A stretch of 64,000 bases of DNA from Diprion similis (GCF_021155765.1 NC_060118.1:12598146-12662145), one strand, 5' to 3'. Positions 47,901-61,030 are shown, counted from the stretch's first letter. Made by a program: numbers and translations. Notes: generated by a model not told the origin, from the letters alone.

Positions 47901-48051
47901 TAAGACGTGAACAGTCCGTCCCCACAGCACACAGCAAGACAGGACCGCTCGCTCCGTGAATTGTTATAATTTTTACAAATATAAATTGACAGAGAGACAC
48001 GTGTTGATTCACCCTGCGTCGACCGACGAGTGACTCGGTCGTTAATAATAG

Positions 48052-48086
<35 letters not shown>

Positions 48087-49229
48087 ATATTCTTTAACTC
48101 TTATCATCTAAAGTTCCACGAGGAATACGATTCCCGGGATCTTTATTATTATTATTATCATTATTATTATTATTATTATCATCATCATCATCATCATTGT
48201 CATTATTTTTTTCATCCTCTTCGCGAAAATGTGCGTGGAACGATTAAATTACAGATAATTCCCGCGCTCGTGCCTCCCGATGACGCGGAACATTTTTTTT
48301 TTCATTTTTTTTTTTTTTTTTTTTTTTTTGCCCTTGCAGTTTTATTTATTTATTTTTTTATTCAATTATTTTTATTCACTTCTTCTTTACATGTGATCAC
48401 AGTTTCTTATCGAATCGAAACATACCTTGTTTTCCTCCCTTGGTAATGTTAATCCGTTTAACGATTATACTTATACACCAAGAGACGCAAAAAAAAAAAA
48501 AAATAAATAAAAACTTGGCGGTATGTAATTGTTGTTTAATTCCTTGCCTGCATTGAATATATTATTATTATTATTATTATTATTATATTTTCGAATCGCA
48601 CGAAAAACGGTGAAAAACGCACTCTGGGTTGTGTTACATGATACTAAGCTGCAGGCAAGCGTGCGTAAAATGAGTGAAAATAAGTATCTAGAAAAAAAAA
48701 AAAAAAAACACCTCTTAATATATATACATATACATAATAGATATATACACGTATAGTATTGTACGCTTCACCCTCTGTCATAATATTATTATATTATTAT
48801 TATTATTATTATTATATACACACACACACACACACACACATAAATTATAATCAATTATATATATTTACAAGTGTAAAGGTATTTTTCATTGTTGTTATTA
48901 TTATTATTATTAATTTTCGTTTCTTTTTCGTTTTCCCGTAAATTTTTTTTGTTTCGTGTTTGTTATTTTAAATCTTTTTTTTTTTTTTACTCTTTTTATC
49001 CTTAGAATAATTTTACCGACGATAATGAGTATATATATTACACTTGATACACTCTCGTGTTCTCACAAATATTCGCAATTATACTAAATTAATAACCGCG
49101 CACGGCTTCTTTTAAACGTCCTGTAAGCGCACCCTCGACGTGATCGAAACTAATTACATACATACTTACTATCGCTTAATCACTGCGACGCAAGAGGTAG
49201 CAATCTCTCGATCTGTCACTGCAGACGAG

Positions 49230-49232
<3 letters not shown>
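44994..49232. other. trx 3' UTR and gene-free spacer
   Basis: No further gene is seen. Several AATAAA-like signals (around 46,590-46,625 and 46,770) could end trx transcripts, so the 3' UTR may be 1.5-2 kb. Downstream are (ATA)n tracts near 46,695-46,715, 47,095-47,120 and 47,325-47,345, (AC)n at 47,596-47,622, poly-A at 47,836-47,862 and 48,057-48,084, poly-T at 48,306-48,329, and (TTA)n at 48,146-48,178, 48,560-48,585 and 48,788-48,815. Confidence 0.5.

Positions 49233-49309
<77 letters not shown>
49233..49309 (+). repeat. (GA)n microsatellite, 77 bp
   Basis: An almost perfect GA dinucleotide run. The Arg-Glu and Leu-Ser repeat frames on the two strands are its translation. GA tracts can bind GAGA factor-type proteins, which is only a possibility here. 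Confidence 0.95.
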
Positions 49310-49312
<3 letters not shown>

Positions 49313-50294
49313 GGAGAGAGAAATAATTAGTAGTGAATAATAACCGATAAGGTGATAAAAGAAAGGAATATTAAAAACTATGTATAACATGTATTTATAT
49401 GCTAAAAGACGATAGGTGAGCTGAGAAAAACAACGCAAGGAAATTTTCAAAATCAATTACAGACACACACACACACACACATATACGCTTCTGGCAAACT
49501 GATCGCATATTATTATTATTATTATTGTTATTGTTGTTATTATTATTATTATTATTCATATATAACGTGACAATAGTAATAATATTATTATTGTGATCAT
49601 AATTACTATTACTATTGCTGTTCTAACTCGTAAATAGGGAAAAACAAAATCGTTGAAATTTTTTCTAATAACTGTATTACACTTACTTGTTTGCGCATTG
49701 CGGGAATGCAAGAGAAAATTTAATACGGTTTAAAAAATTATACACGCGATGAGAATTATTCTTTTTCAAACGTTACAATATCAAAACGAAAACGAAAACA
49801 AAAACAAACAACGCAACGCAACTTGTCGAAACAGAAAGAATTGAGGATATGAGAAGTGTGAAATGGGGGGGGAAAGAAAAAAAAAATTGAAATAAAAATA
49901 AATTGTCTGTGATTATCAGTCATAATAATCTTTAGGTCAACATATTTTTTAGAGAATATTTTTTAGAAAATTACAAAATTTATGATATACCCTATTATTA
50001 TTGATACGGTAATATGAATACGATACGATACGATATACGATTTATTGGATCAAACGTGCTATACGCATAATATTGAGAGTGAGAGAGAAAGAGAGAGAAC
50101 AATATGAAAGAAACGAATAAATAAAAGAAATCAAATTTTAACTGTAATAAAACAAACAAAAAAAGTTGCAAAACGTTTAATAGAGTTACGCGACTATAAT
50201 ACATATACATATACATATATAGGTGAGGTCAATAGTGTTGTAAAATATTCAGTGTTTTGGACAAATAACTCTACACAATATATGTATAAACACG

Positions 50295-50334
<40 letters not shown>

Positions 50335-52003
50335 TACACACCTATATAGGTACATAGATACTTATACGTTCATAGGTAGGTACGTAGATACCTGTAGTAA
50401 AAGAAAATTAGAAGACAGAAAGGAAATCTCGTCAGAAAATAACTGCATCGTTTATGGTAAAACTATAATAGTGAAAAGAAAGGTGTAATCTACATGCATA
50501 ATATTATTGACATGCAACGACACGATGGCACACGATTATACCTATTTCGTCATTGTTTTATTTTTATTCTTACGTTTTCTCATTTAACGTATACGTATAC
50601 TATATATGGTATGTATAGGAGGTATGTTAACAGGTAAACAAGGGATCGTCGAACTCTGTTCAATTTATACAAACTGTATCGTCGTTTCGTCGTGCGTAAA
50701 GATGATGATGATGATGATGATGATGAAAAATAAATAAATAAATAAATAAATACATAAATAAAAATAAAAATTGAATAAACGAAAAAAAAAAAATAGAAAA
50801 ATACACAGTATTCGTAAAATATTATTATGATATGTACATACATACACACATACATACATGGGTACAATCTGTGAATAAAATTTTACGACAAGATCGTTGT
50901 AATAAAGAATGAAATTAAAATGATGATGCCGATGTAGAATGGTAAAGAATTATTTAATAGATGAAACGATGATGATGATGATTATATAAGAATTGAAAAA
51001 TATATGAGAAGTGACGAGAAAAAGAAAAAGAAAAAAGAAAAAAAGGAGAAAAGAAAAATTATCCACGTATTCGTAAGGATCGAATACAAAATATGATCCT
51101 CGACACATTAACCAAAAGATATTATTACACAATGTATGCATATCGCGTAAAGAGATACATAGTAGCTTTCGACATGATATGAAATATGGATTAAAAAGAA
51201 AAGAAGAAAACAAGAAAAAAAAAGAAAAAACTTGGAATTAAGTGACACAAGCACACGTAATAATAAACATCGTACACAGAAACAACCGTACTACTGTTTT
51301 TGTAATTAAATGTTTTGTTCGTATTATATTATAATATATAATATATAAATACATTATGAGAAATTAACAGAATAATGAAAAATGAAAAGAAAAAAAAAAC
51401 AAAAAAAACCAACAATCGAATTATTATACAAATAATACCATATAATTGCGCTGCTGCTGCTGTTGCTGCTGTTATGTATTATAATAATACATACAATATA
51501 TAATGTCATCGACTTCGTTTATCTACGTACATATATTATTTAAAAAATACAAGTATGTAAAAAGATTTTTCTATATATTCTAAACTTTGGAATTTTATAA
51601 ATCGTCGACGTATTATTGGTGTACTGATAATACCGTAATGTATTTTTATAGGGAATTAATTTCAAATTTTGTTCAAGGTCAAAGGTTAACGAAGAACCTT
51701 AAATAACTTTCGAACCTTTTTTTTTTTTTTTTTTTTTTTTTTTGCGATGCGTTCAATTGTCTACAAAAATAGATTCCGGTATCATCAGTACATTACTGCG
51801 TTGACGAGTTATAAAATTGGAAAAGTTTATAAACAATTTTTCCCATGTTATTTAAAATGGGAAATAGAAAATCGTGACAAGACAACTCTTCGGTATTAAT
51901 ATATTAAGAGCTGAAACTCGGACAGCATGTTTTTTTCTTGTCATTTCGAACAATATTTTCGATTTCAAATTTGGAGAAAAAAAAATGTCCCGTTTCTTTT
52001 ATG
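49310..52003. other. Gene-free spacer with microsatellites
   Basis: No gene is supported. Contents include (AC)n at 49,464-49,481, (TTA)n near 49,510-49,556, (TA)n at 50,303-50,326, (GAT)n at 50,700-50,726, (AATA)n at 50,728-50,756, and a poly-T run at 51,719-51,743. Confidence 0.45.
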
Positions 52004-52232
52004 TACATTACGGTGGGCCAAAAAGAATGACGTATTTTTTTTTTTTTTTTCCGTTACTAACCATGAAAATGTCGTTCAAGATGACGAAAAAAAAAAAAAA
52101 AATTCTACAAAAGTTTGAGCTCTTAATATTAATACTAATATTAAGAGCTCAAACTTTTTCAGAATTTTTTTTTTTTTTGTATATCGTCATTTTGAACGAT
52201 ATTTTCCTTGTGACTAACGAAACAAAATACGT

Positions 52233-52266
<34 letters not shown>

Positions 52267-52286
52267 CATTTTCTCACCCCAATGTA
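52004..52286. mobile_element. Long-hairpin element (MITE-like, 283 bp) with a perfect central palindrome
   Basis: The left end TACATTACGGTGGG is matched at the right by a diverged complement ending CACCCCAATGTA. Inverted similarity runs through ACGTATTTTT/AATACGTAAT, ACTAACC/GTGACTAACG and the GTCGTTCAAGATGACG/CGTCATTTTGAACGAT pair to a perfect palindrome at 52109-52158 with 23-base arms and a 4-base loop. TA at both outer ends suggests a TA target duplication. There is no coding capacity. The style of the end resembles, but does not equal, the TTAGGGTGGCGC ends of the element at 17061. Confidence 0.7.
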
Positions 52287-52383
52287 CGCACATTACAGGT
52301 CGCAGTTGCGTTACACGCGGATACGCACGAGGCATGCGTCATTCTCGTAGTTTGTATCACAGTATTTGGGATGTCGTGCGTGT

Positions 52384-52386
<3 letters not shown>

Positions 52387-52421
<35 letters not shown>
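52387..52421 (+). repeat. (CA)n microsatellite
   Basis: About 17 CA units, followed by shorter TG runs near 52,487-52,518. Read directly. Confidence 0.9.
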
Positions 52422-52423
<2 letters not shown>

Positions 52424-53520
52424 CTGTCGCCATTTTAACGTGCTCGTGCAGCACCGACTATATACATATGCCTAGATACGTATGCGCGTGTGTGTGTGTG
52501 TGTGTATATGTGTGTGTACAGTATAACGATACAAATACCAATATTACTTGAGTGAGACTCACGCGAGCGAGCAGGCAATGCAATAACAATAATAAAGAGT
52601 CTGCAGGTTGAAACACTGCCGTGGATGAGTCACTGCATACGTATAACTTATATTACACCGTACAACGCATACATTCATACGTGTGTACAAATGTATGTAC
52701 GTGCGTATGTACATGCGATAACTCTAATGTGAACTTAGTATCGTAAAATCGGGCCGAAAAGAAAATAAGCCCCGCGACAATGCATATTGTATAGATGAAG
52801 AAAAACTAATTAATTCAAATCAAATTTATGGGTATAAATATTTACTGACAAAAAATACTTGCAAAAAGCCGAGATAACTCGAGTCACCGCGGACGTGAAA
52901 TTTGAATTTTCCCGTTTCAAGTTACATTATTGTAACGTAGACTGATTTTCTTGACTTTGACTTTTCCCTTTTCTTTTTCTAAACTACTAAACCAGACTCG
53001 TTTTTAATTTATTTTTTATTTATCCTATACCGTAATTTGCTCTGATTTACTTTATCGTTAGAACGTACGTACATACGTCAGTGTTTGTTATACGTGTTAT
53101 AATATAAAAAAAGAAAAGAAAAAAAAAAAAGATAGAGTGAGAGAGAGAGAGAGAGACAAAAAAAAACAAGTTTGAACGCGGCATTCCGCACGTTTTACGC
53201 AAATCTCGCCGATCCAGCGTGGTTATTACTCATCGAATGCTCGTGCAAAGATTAAAAACGAACCTCCGTCGTAATATTATAACGCGTGTGTGGGTACAAA
53301 AATGAAGAAATTACGTACAACGCGTATGATAATACGATGCATTGTTGCGCCTTCCAATACTACAACGTTGTTAATATTGACTGGGTGAATGGCGTGAAGT
53401 TGATTAAAAAATAAAAACAACAACAAAAAAAAAGAAAGAAAAAAAAGAAAGGTTTGCGGGAGGGGGGCGAGACCGCGCGTTTATTAATCGCCTTTATCCG
53501 CATACAATATGCGTCGTCGC

Positions 53521-53552
<32 letters not shown>

Positions 53553-53799
53553 CAAGCTTATGAACGTTTTTAGTTTAGTTTCTCTCGTTCATGCCAAGTG
53601 CATCGATATACACACGCACACACATACAGACATCCATACACCAAGTGCAGAAAATTATACATGTATCTTTGATCGGAGATTCGTACGGATTGTAATAAAC
53701 ACGGACGCTGTTTTGCGATGCGGTATGTATAAAGAATTCTATTTCCGCCCGCCTCCTCTGTGTTTAACTATACGTATATTTATACTGACGTACATGTAC

Positions 53800-53805
<6 letters not shown>
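52422..53805. other. Gene-free spacer
   Basis: No gene is seen. A (TTA)n tract lies at about 53,524-53,550 and a G run near 53,459-53,468. The 186-codon frame across 53.5-54.07 kb translates only microsatellites and is not a gene. Confidence 0.45.

Positions 53806-53890
<85 letters not shown>
53806..53890 (+). repeat. (AT)n microsatellite, about 85 bp
   Basis: An AT dinucleotide run interrupted once by a G near 53,838. Read directly. Confidence 0.95.
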
Positions 53891-53892
<2 letters not shown>

Positions 53893-54987
53893 TGTAATGC
53901 ATTTATAATACAGTCGAGATTAATTCACCTCTTATATGTCGACGAACGCGGCCACTTCTATCATGTCATACTACATATACCTATACATACTTACGTAGAG
54001 ATACACATAATCGCAGTGAGTCATTATATATTACGGTTCGGTGACGTAACCGTGATCATATACACATAATTAGTTTGAATATTATTACACTATATATATA
54101 TATATATATAAAAAAATACAGATATAGATATATGTATAGATATATACTTATATTTTTATACACCTATCCGACATATCGCGCACGATTCCAGTTATGCATT
54201 ATAATTACTCATATCGCCCGGTACATGTGTAATATATTTATATTATGGTAGGTATGGCTCCGGTTGTCAACGACCTGTAGAAAATAATAGCCGTCGTTCT
54301 TGCAGTCGCTTCGGAAACGCGATTCCCGCTACGACGATGAGATCAGCTTTACGCAGGTGCCTCTGCAGCATAATTATAAGCGTGTGCGGTCATCGTATTA
54401 TATCTATTATACACCGGTAAACACGAATTTTTATGTAGAATTTTCATTTCATTAGCGTAAAGGATGAGAAAAAAAATTGTTTCATTAGATAATGTTTTCA
54501 CGCTTTGTAGAGAAATTGCAAAGATATTTTAGAATTTAAAAAAAAAAAAATTCACCACTTCTTCAAACATTTATTGTAAAATAACAATCGAACAATCGTC
54601 AGTTTTGCATTTAGATTAATTTTTATTACAAAAATAATAATTAATCACAGGTGAAGAGAATTCTTATTATTATTATTTCTTTCTCTTTACTGTTTATATT
54701 CGAAAAAATAAATTTTCATTCTGGTCGTTAACTATAAACCAAAAAACTTTCAAGACTTTTTTTTATCTATATCAACGTAAAAAAGACGAAAGCAAATTTT
54801 TTAAGTAACAAATAAAAATTTTCCATACTATTCGGATGTATGGAATCAAAATTTACTTATGTAATTAGAAACTCGAAAAAAAAAATTCAATTTTTTTTTC
54901 ATTATGTTGACCTGTATTATAAATCGACGAGATTTTCTAAAGGTACCGATTACGCATGACTGAGAGAAAACTACCGGAATAGTTTCT
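53891..54987. other. AT-rich gene-free spacer
   Basis: No gene or structured repeat beyond a further (AT)n tract near 54,090-54,110 was noticed. Confidence 0.4.
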
Positions 54988-55015
54988 GGGGGGGGGCGGG
55001 GGGGGGGGGGGGGGG
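54988..55015 (+). repeat. G-run of 28 bases with one C
   Basis: Nine G, one C, then 18 G. Such a run could form a G-quadruplex and is exceptional in this AT-rich neighbourhood. It could also be a point of assembly error. Confidence 0.85.
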
Positions 55016-55315
55016 TATGCAAGCGATATTACATCCAACGTGCGTACGCACTGTATACGCGCTGCAGAGGCGCGGGTGATGCGAAATCGGTTGGAAAACT
55101 AGCTCTAGACTAGCACACATACACACAGGTGTTTCCCTGTTGCATGCGTATATTAGTCACGAAACGCAGGGTCCGTATTTAGTTAACGATCGGCTTAGGC
55201 GAGTGCAATGTCAGCTTTGTGGTTGCAGAATTTACGTTTCTTACATACTCGTACACATGTAATGTCGGGGCATCTCCGACCCCGAGTCGTCATTCTTCTA
55301 AATTCTCTCTTTTCA

Positions 55316-55801
55316 TTAAGGTTATGTGGTGCCTCTACCCTTACCGACCGAGCAAACTCACCCCTTTGCTTCTTGTATGAAATAAACAAACTAACGAAAG
55401 GGGTTCAAATTTCGACCTTGCATTGATCTTTTGTAATGGAATTCAGGAAAGTTACTTATATCCCGAAAATTGTAAAATATTTTTGGTTTTTTAATACGCG
55501 GCGCTATTTTCATTATTCCCACATTTCGGGGGCCAAATTGTGCGTAGTTGAGACACTTCGCACAATTCTGGAAAGTGTGTGGAGGAAAAATGAGTCATCG
55601 TGAGACTGTTTTTATGCAATATTGAGATCGCTAGACGAGAATTAGGAATTACAATAATTTTATAGTGAATAAAACTCCTCATTCTTTCCGGGATTGCATC
55701 GTCGAAATTTGAACCCTTTCCGTTAGTTTGTTTATTTGACATAGAAAGGGTGAGGGTGAATTTGCTCGGTCGGTAAAGGTTGGAGTGCGACATGACCTTA
55801 A
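55316..55801. mobile_element. TTAA-flanked inverted-repeat element, 486 bp
   Basis: TTAA occurs at both edges (55316-55319 and 55798-55801). Directly inside, the left arm (about 55320-55432) and the complement of the right arm (about 55690-55797) are clearly related over some 110 bp. They share TTACCGACCGAGCAAA, AATAAACAAACTAACG and GGGTTCAAATTTCGAC. The ends read GGTTATGT and GGTCATGT. The 260-bp centre has no long frame. TTAA target sites are used by piggyBac-like and Kolobok elements; the family is not determined. The non-autonomous nature is inferred from size. Confidence 0.8.
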
Positions 55802-56700
55802 GCTATACGATTCATGTAATTATTATGGCTGTCGTCGCTGCATCCTACATAACCTATGCTCGTATACACATGTTTAGGTATGAATGTGACCATGCATGTG
55901 TGAGTGTGTGACAGACGTGACAATGAAACGATCATGTTGTAAACGCGGTGAACGTCGTTCCTGCTGTTGCTTTGTAGTTTTATCCTCTGTGATAATTGTA
56001 CAAACATTGTATGTAATTCTTGGTACTGTTTTTATTCTCATTAACATTATTAATTGTTTACACAACGGGTTGATATAATTATACGTTGTTAATATAACGC
56101 GTTCTTCATATTCTTCTTATTCACCTTCGGACTTGGCTGTAGGTAATGTCGTTACTGCATTGGAATCTCGATGAACGATAACGACGATGTCAAATACCAC
56201 GAGTTACTTGATAATTTTTTTTTTCTGTAAAAATATCAACAAAACTAATTCCCAGAAATACATTGTCTCCGTTTCGTTGTGGGGGAAAGTTGTCATCTGC
56301 CGATAAATTATGAATTACCTACGTAGTAGATATGCGTACGAAACAGCGAATGAATAGGTGTACGGTACATACATATACACCCTGGAATTATGAATGGCAA
56401 TAGCTGCGAATCATTCATCCTACTCGTCGACCACGCGATAGAAAATACGTGACAAGCGATATACCTACATACGTGGAAACGGTTGAAACATATGTGCGGA
56501 ATGTTGAAAAGCGTCGCGCGCGCTTTTGAAAGCTACAGAAATAATTTTATCATAGATTGACGTTCGTTGTTACGATGGTTAATTCAGCAGATACGTATAA
56601 TCGGTAGAATCAATCGACCGGTGTAACACAACTAACAATGTACGCGCGAGTTGAACTTGGAGTGACGAAATCTCGATACAAGCTTTTATCAGACTCTACG
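55802..56700. other. Gene-free spacer
   Basis: No gene is supported. Composition shifts gradually toward higher G+C at the right. Confidence 0.4.
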
Positions 56701-58150
56701 ATTTAAAAGACGTGTGGTGCACAGGTGCCGGTGTTGGGTAAACAGCCTCGCATAACCTTCTTCCGTCTTCGCCTCGGAATTGAGATTGAGACGCGTGCAA
56801 GCACGTTGAAACAAGTCTCGTCCGGAGTCTGTCTCTGTGGCGGCCGTGTCAGATACACAGCTTACATTCATGTTCTACCACAAATGAACGAAAGAGCTTG
56901 TGCGGCGGCACAGCGACAGTCGAATTGGAATACAGACGAATGCAGAGACGAGGAGGCCGAGAGGCGTGTAGCTCGGCCGAGGCAGCAGCGCGCGCGTGTG
57001 GTTGCTCCGTCCTTTTTCCCTCCAGAGAGGTAAGCCGTCTCTCTTTCACAGTGGTGTGGATGTGGTGTTAGTCACCTCAAGGACGTTTGCTCTAATTGGG
57101 ATAGGTCGGACAGACATTAGAGTTGGGACACGGCGAGTAAGTATTCGTTCCTTGCCGGCAGCGGCAGAGCGAGTTTCTGTAAATATGGCGTCTCGCGCGG
57201 AGAAGAACGAATTCGATTTTCATCTCGCGGAGTAGAGTTTTGTCCGCCTAGAACCTATCGCGGCGTAATTCGCGGGAGAGAAAGAGTAAGAATAAGCGAT
57301 CCGCGTGTCTGTTGCGTGAGCGAGAGAGAGAGAGAAGGCAGGAAGTAAAAGGGATGAAGGAAAATATCGCGAAGAACGAAAGAACAACAACCTCGTGCCT
57401 GAAGCACCCGCCGACGACGATGAAACGTAGCTGAGAAAAACCCCAGCGAGCTCAGCACACCGTCGCCTTTAGTGATTCAGTGGATAAGTAAGTTACGAGT
57501 TATGAAATAAAATATAAAACATTCGACGATCGGCGATGGCCAGTGACGCGCGGACCATTCCCCGTCGTCGCTATGCACGCCCGTGGATCCATCGATCGAT
57601 GTAGATTCGCACTCGCGATGGTAAATTGTTGAGGCGATCGCAGCGCCGTCGGCGTCGGACTACCGCAACTACGCAGCGCCCGCGCAATCACCTTTGTTCG
57701 ACACAACCAAGGCGCTGACGACGACGACGACTACTCGACTGCATCGACAACAACGACGACGACGACGACGACGAGGACTTGACACAGGTAAAATCTGTTG
57801 CTAACCGGGCCGCACCGCCAGAGACGCCGGCCCGGAACGACCGAAGACGCAGGGGTGCCGGGTGCGCGTCGCCGTGACTCGTGACTCGTACCTCGTACGC
57901 AGGCCGGTCATCTCGCTGCTGCTCTTCTCCGCTCACTCGTGTTGGTATATCTATCGCCCGGTTATCCGCGCGTCTCTACGTACGCCGCTGCATACATATC
58001 CACACGCGCGAGCACGCGTATGTACTACATAGATAGGTATGTATGTATGTAGGTAGATACATACGGAGTACTCGAGGCGACGTGTACGGACGTAACTATG
58101 CGTACCTACCTACCACCTACTATAGCGCGCAATAGTAAGACCGGCCAACT
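56700..58150 (+). promoter_or_regulatory. CpG-rich block with donor-like sites, possible promoter and 5' UTR exon
   Basis: The G+C and CpG content rise sharply. Good splice donors follow exon-like DNA at 57,030 (GTAAGC) and 57,788 (GTAAAA). A short upstream-type frame, starting MASRAEKNEFDF, begins near 57,185 and stops after 16 codons. Triplet (GAC)n repeats lie near 57,717-57,776. No continuous coding exon or family match is found, so a promoter region with non-coding first exons is the most likely reading. Confidence 0.4.
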
Positions 58151-59199
58151 GGCTGGCTATTCTTTTAATAGACACCGTAGGTAGGTATAATAGTTGACAG
58201 ACTAATGCGAGACGTCTCTACGGTCAATGCTTGGCACGCGACACGACGTCGCGACACGGCATTGCTCACCGAGCGTTGAATGAAATATTTTCAGAATCTA
58301 TCCATGGTATGCGGTGTGTCCTGAACGCATGTCGAAAACGTCTACCTTGAATTACTTTTTGCAATACATTGTGTCCGAACGAGTACCTATTATCCTCCGC
58401 AGCAACGGGGATCACCACCTCCGCGTACCGTTGCATCGCTGCAAATTCCATTTTCAACATCGCGTACGACGACGCCTCGTACAAGCTGTACCTACGCGGT
58501 ACGCAACACAGACGCGCTTTATTAATCGACGATCAGCTCGCATCCACCTGTTCAACAGTTTGTTGCCTTTTACATACTCGACTGTTGTTTCATTTCCTCC
58601 CCTCCCCCTCCCCCTCCTCTCTAGGTCTAGATCTTTTATCCCGCATACCTTATACCCCGTTTTAAAATTAAAACGCTACGGCCCATTCCAAGTTTCTTTC
58701 ATTGAGCAAAACTTCCATACATAATTCCCCGCGCCATTCGACCGAGTTCATTCTCCGTTCAAACAAAGAATTATTATTTCAGCTTCTCAGACCCGTGGTT
58801 TTAATAATAACGATCGACTGTTCACGTGTAACCTATAGCTGAAGACGCATAGTGTATTACGTGCAGCCTGGTGTAGGTAGTACGACACTGCCTACCTACC
58901 CACTCGCGTCAGCGCACATACATACGCACACGTTTAACATTTCCACGAAGATTCAAGCGCACTGTTAGATTCTTGCTTCGCTGATGCAGCGCTGGTTGTG
59001 TGTGTGTGCGTGTGTGTGTGTATGTTTGCGCGTGTGTGTACGTACGTATACACGCGAGTAGTATCCATGACGAGTTATAAACGTGTGTGTTGCAACGTGC
59101 ACAACTCGCCTGTAACCCGCGTACGCGTAGTGTACCTGCGCGACTAGGAAGGACTGTAAAAGAGTTTATACTCTCTAACCTCGAGGGTCTCTCGGACAG
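58151..59199. other. Spacer between two CpG-rich blocks
   Basis: No gene is supported. It contains TG dinucleotide tracts near 58,998-59,038 and CCCTCCCC-type pyrimidine runs near 58,600-58,620. Confidence 0.4.
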
Positions 59200-61030
59200 T
59201 ACGGTTCAACACGGGGCAGAGAGATGAGACGCACGTGTGCGTGCCTAGCGCCTAAGTGTGTCGGCCATGCACATGCACACACGCGTGAGCTCCTGCATGC
59301 GCGCGTGTGCGCTGCCCGATGCCCATCGACTGTCGCGACTCGCGGGCTTCGGGCCGGCTCGGCATTCTTCGGCAACATTCGGCTCGAGCGCCGGTGTGCC
59401 GTGTCGCTGAGAGAAGGAGCAACAGCAGCAGCAGCAAGCAGCAGCAGCGATCAGCTCGCGGCAGGCAGAGAAGCCGCGGTTCTATGGTACGCGGCTGTGA
59501 CGGCGTCGGCGGCGGCGCTGGCGTTAGCGGGGAAAGAAGGCGGCGGCGGGGAGGCGGGAGAGGAGGGGGGGGGACGAGCCGAAGGCCCGCCGTCGTCAAC
59601 CGACTGGGTAGTCTCTCTCCCCGAGGACCGAGTTTAGTCGAGCTAGCGACCACGAGCGATTCCGTCGCTGGCCGTGTATCCACGAAGGTGAGAGAATACC
59701 TACCTACGTGCGTCGTCGTCGCCGAGCGGAGCGAGCGAACGAACAAGCGCGAGAAGGAGGAACGAGCTGTAGCAACAGCGACGGCACGACCAGCAGCAGC
59801 AGCAGGAGTAGTTGTTCCGAAGCACGGTGACGGAAGGAGCCTTTATCGAAACGATATTTACCATCGATATATATCCGGAGAAACGCGAGACGACGACGAC
59901 GACGACGACAGTACGCGCGGCGCGATATGAAGTGAGTGAAGTGCGAACGAAAGATGAGGAAGATTATTCGGTGGAATTATTCGCTCCGCGTCTTGTCCAC
60001 TACGGTAAATATAGCGTGAATCGAACGAGCGCCGCGTTGAGTGAGGAGCAGCCGCCACCACCGCACACAAACCCGCGATCACACACTCACTCCCACACCC
60101 AAAAATAATAAACCCACACGGTAGTAGCGAGTTTCGCACGTACGTGTTTCCGTCCGCACTCGTGTGCGATATTATACATTCATACACAACGGCGCGGGAT
60201 TACGGAGTACGATGGAACAGTGTGTGCGCGCGCGCGCGCCTTCTCGCGTGTGCATGTATTCGTAGGTGCGCAAGCCTGTGAGGAGGAGGAGGAGGCGAGT
60301 CAGTCGTTGGGTTAGCGGACGTGTGTTTATCTGTGTGTTGCGTGTCTCTCTCACTGTGCTTCGTGTCCGCATACGTTGGACGTATACATATACCGATACG
60401 TATGCGCCTCGCGCATATACATACGCACACACATTCACACGTATATATTCGTGTATATCATTCGCGTGTGCATGCGTGCGTATATATGTGCGCGCGAGTT
60501 GCCCAGTGACGTGATCAAGCAAACGACGGAATCGTGAACCGACCGACCGACCGATACACCGCCGCGAATCCAAGCGAATTCCGGTGCGGCTAGTGTCCCG
60601 GGGGCCTCCTCCTCTCTTTGAGACTTGCCGGATCCTTCGCGCGCTATTACGAATATCGGGGCTTATCTGATTTCGATTTGCGATACAGGTACGCACCTAC
60701 GTAAAGGCAGGAATCATCCGCGGAGACACATATCGCCAAGTATCTTCTGTTTATTTACCGTCGCTTTGGCGGCGGGTGAAGGAGAAGGAGGAGGAAGAAG
60801 AGGAAGAGGAGGAGGGTGCTGGTGGAGTAAGAGACGGAGGGGGAGAGCAGCCCGAGAAATACTACGTTTCTTTGCTTCACCGTCGTCGTGTTTTCGGCTC
60901 CTCTTATTCCTCTTATTCCTCGTCGTGTGTCTCTTGGTGGCAACAGAATAACGATGCATCTAGTAGTTTTAGTTGTAGAGTTGAGGTGAAACAGCGACAC
61001 ACTGGTGTGTAAGAAGATCGTGCGACCAGT
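59200..61030 (+). promoter_or_regulatory. CpG-rich block, candidate promoter and long 5' UTR exon
   Basis: This is one of the most CpG-rich stretches in the window. It contains CAGCAG runs (59,423-59,450), GGCGGC runs (59,508-59,560), an (ACG)n run near 59,891-59,910, a short CG run near 60,222-60,238 and GAGGAG runs near 60,280 and 60,785-60,820. A consensus-like donor ATACAG|GTACGC lies at 60,688/60,689. Overlapping frames of up to 207 codons exist on both strands but are low-complexity. The picture fits the 5' end of a large gene, with coding exons beyond the window or across a long intron. Orientation (+) is suggested only by the donor. Confidence 0.4.

Noticed and set aside
49140-49456. 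Arg-Glu and Leu-Ser repeat proteins on opposite strands
   Set aside because: Both are translations of the (GA)n microsatellite.
53509-54069. 186-codon + strand frame
   Set aside because: Composed of (TTA)n, (CA)n and long (AT)n translations.
59224-60696. Frames of 137-207 codons on both strands in the CpG-rich block
   Set aside because: Low-complexity (Gly, Arg, Ser, Ala runs), overlapping on both strands, no domains. CpG richness removes stop codons, so long frames are expected by chance.
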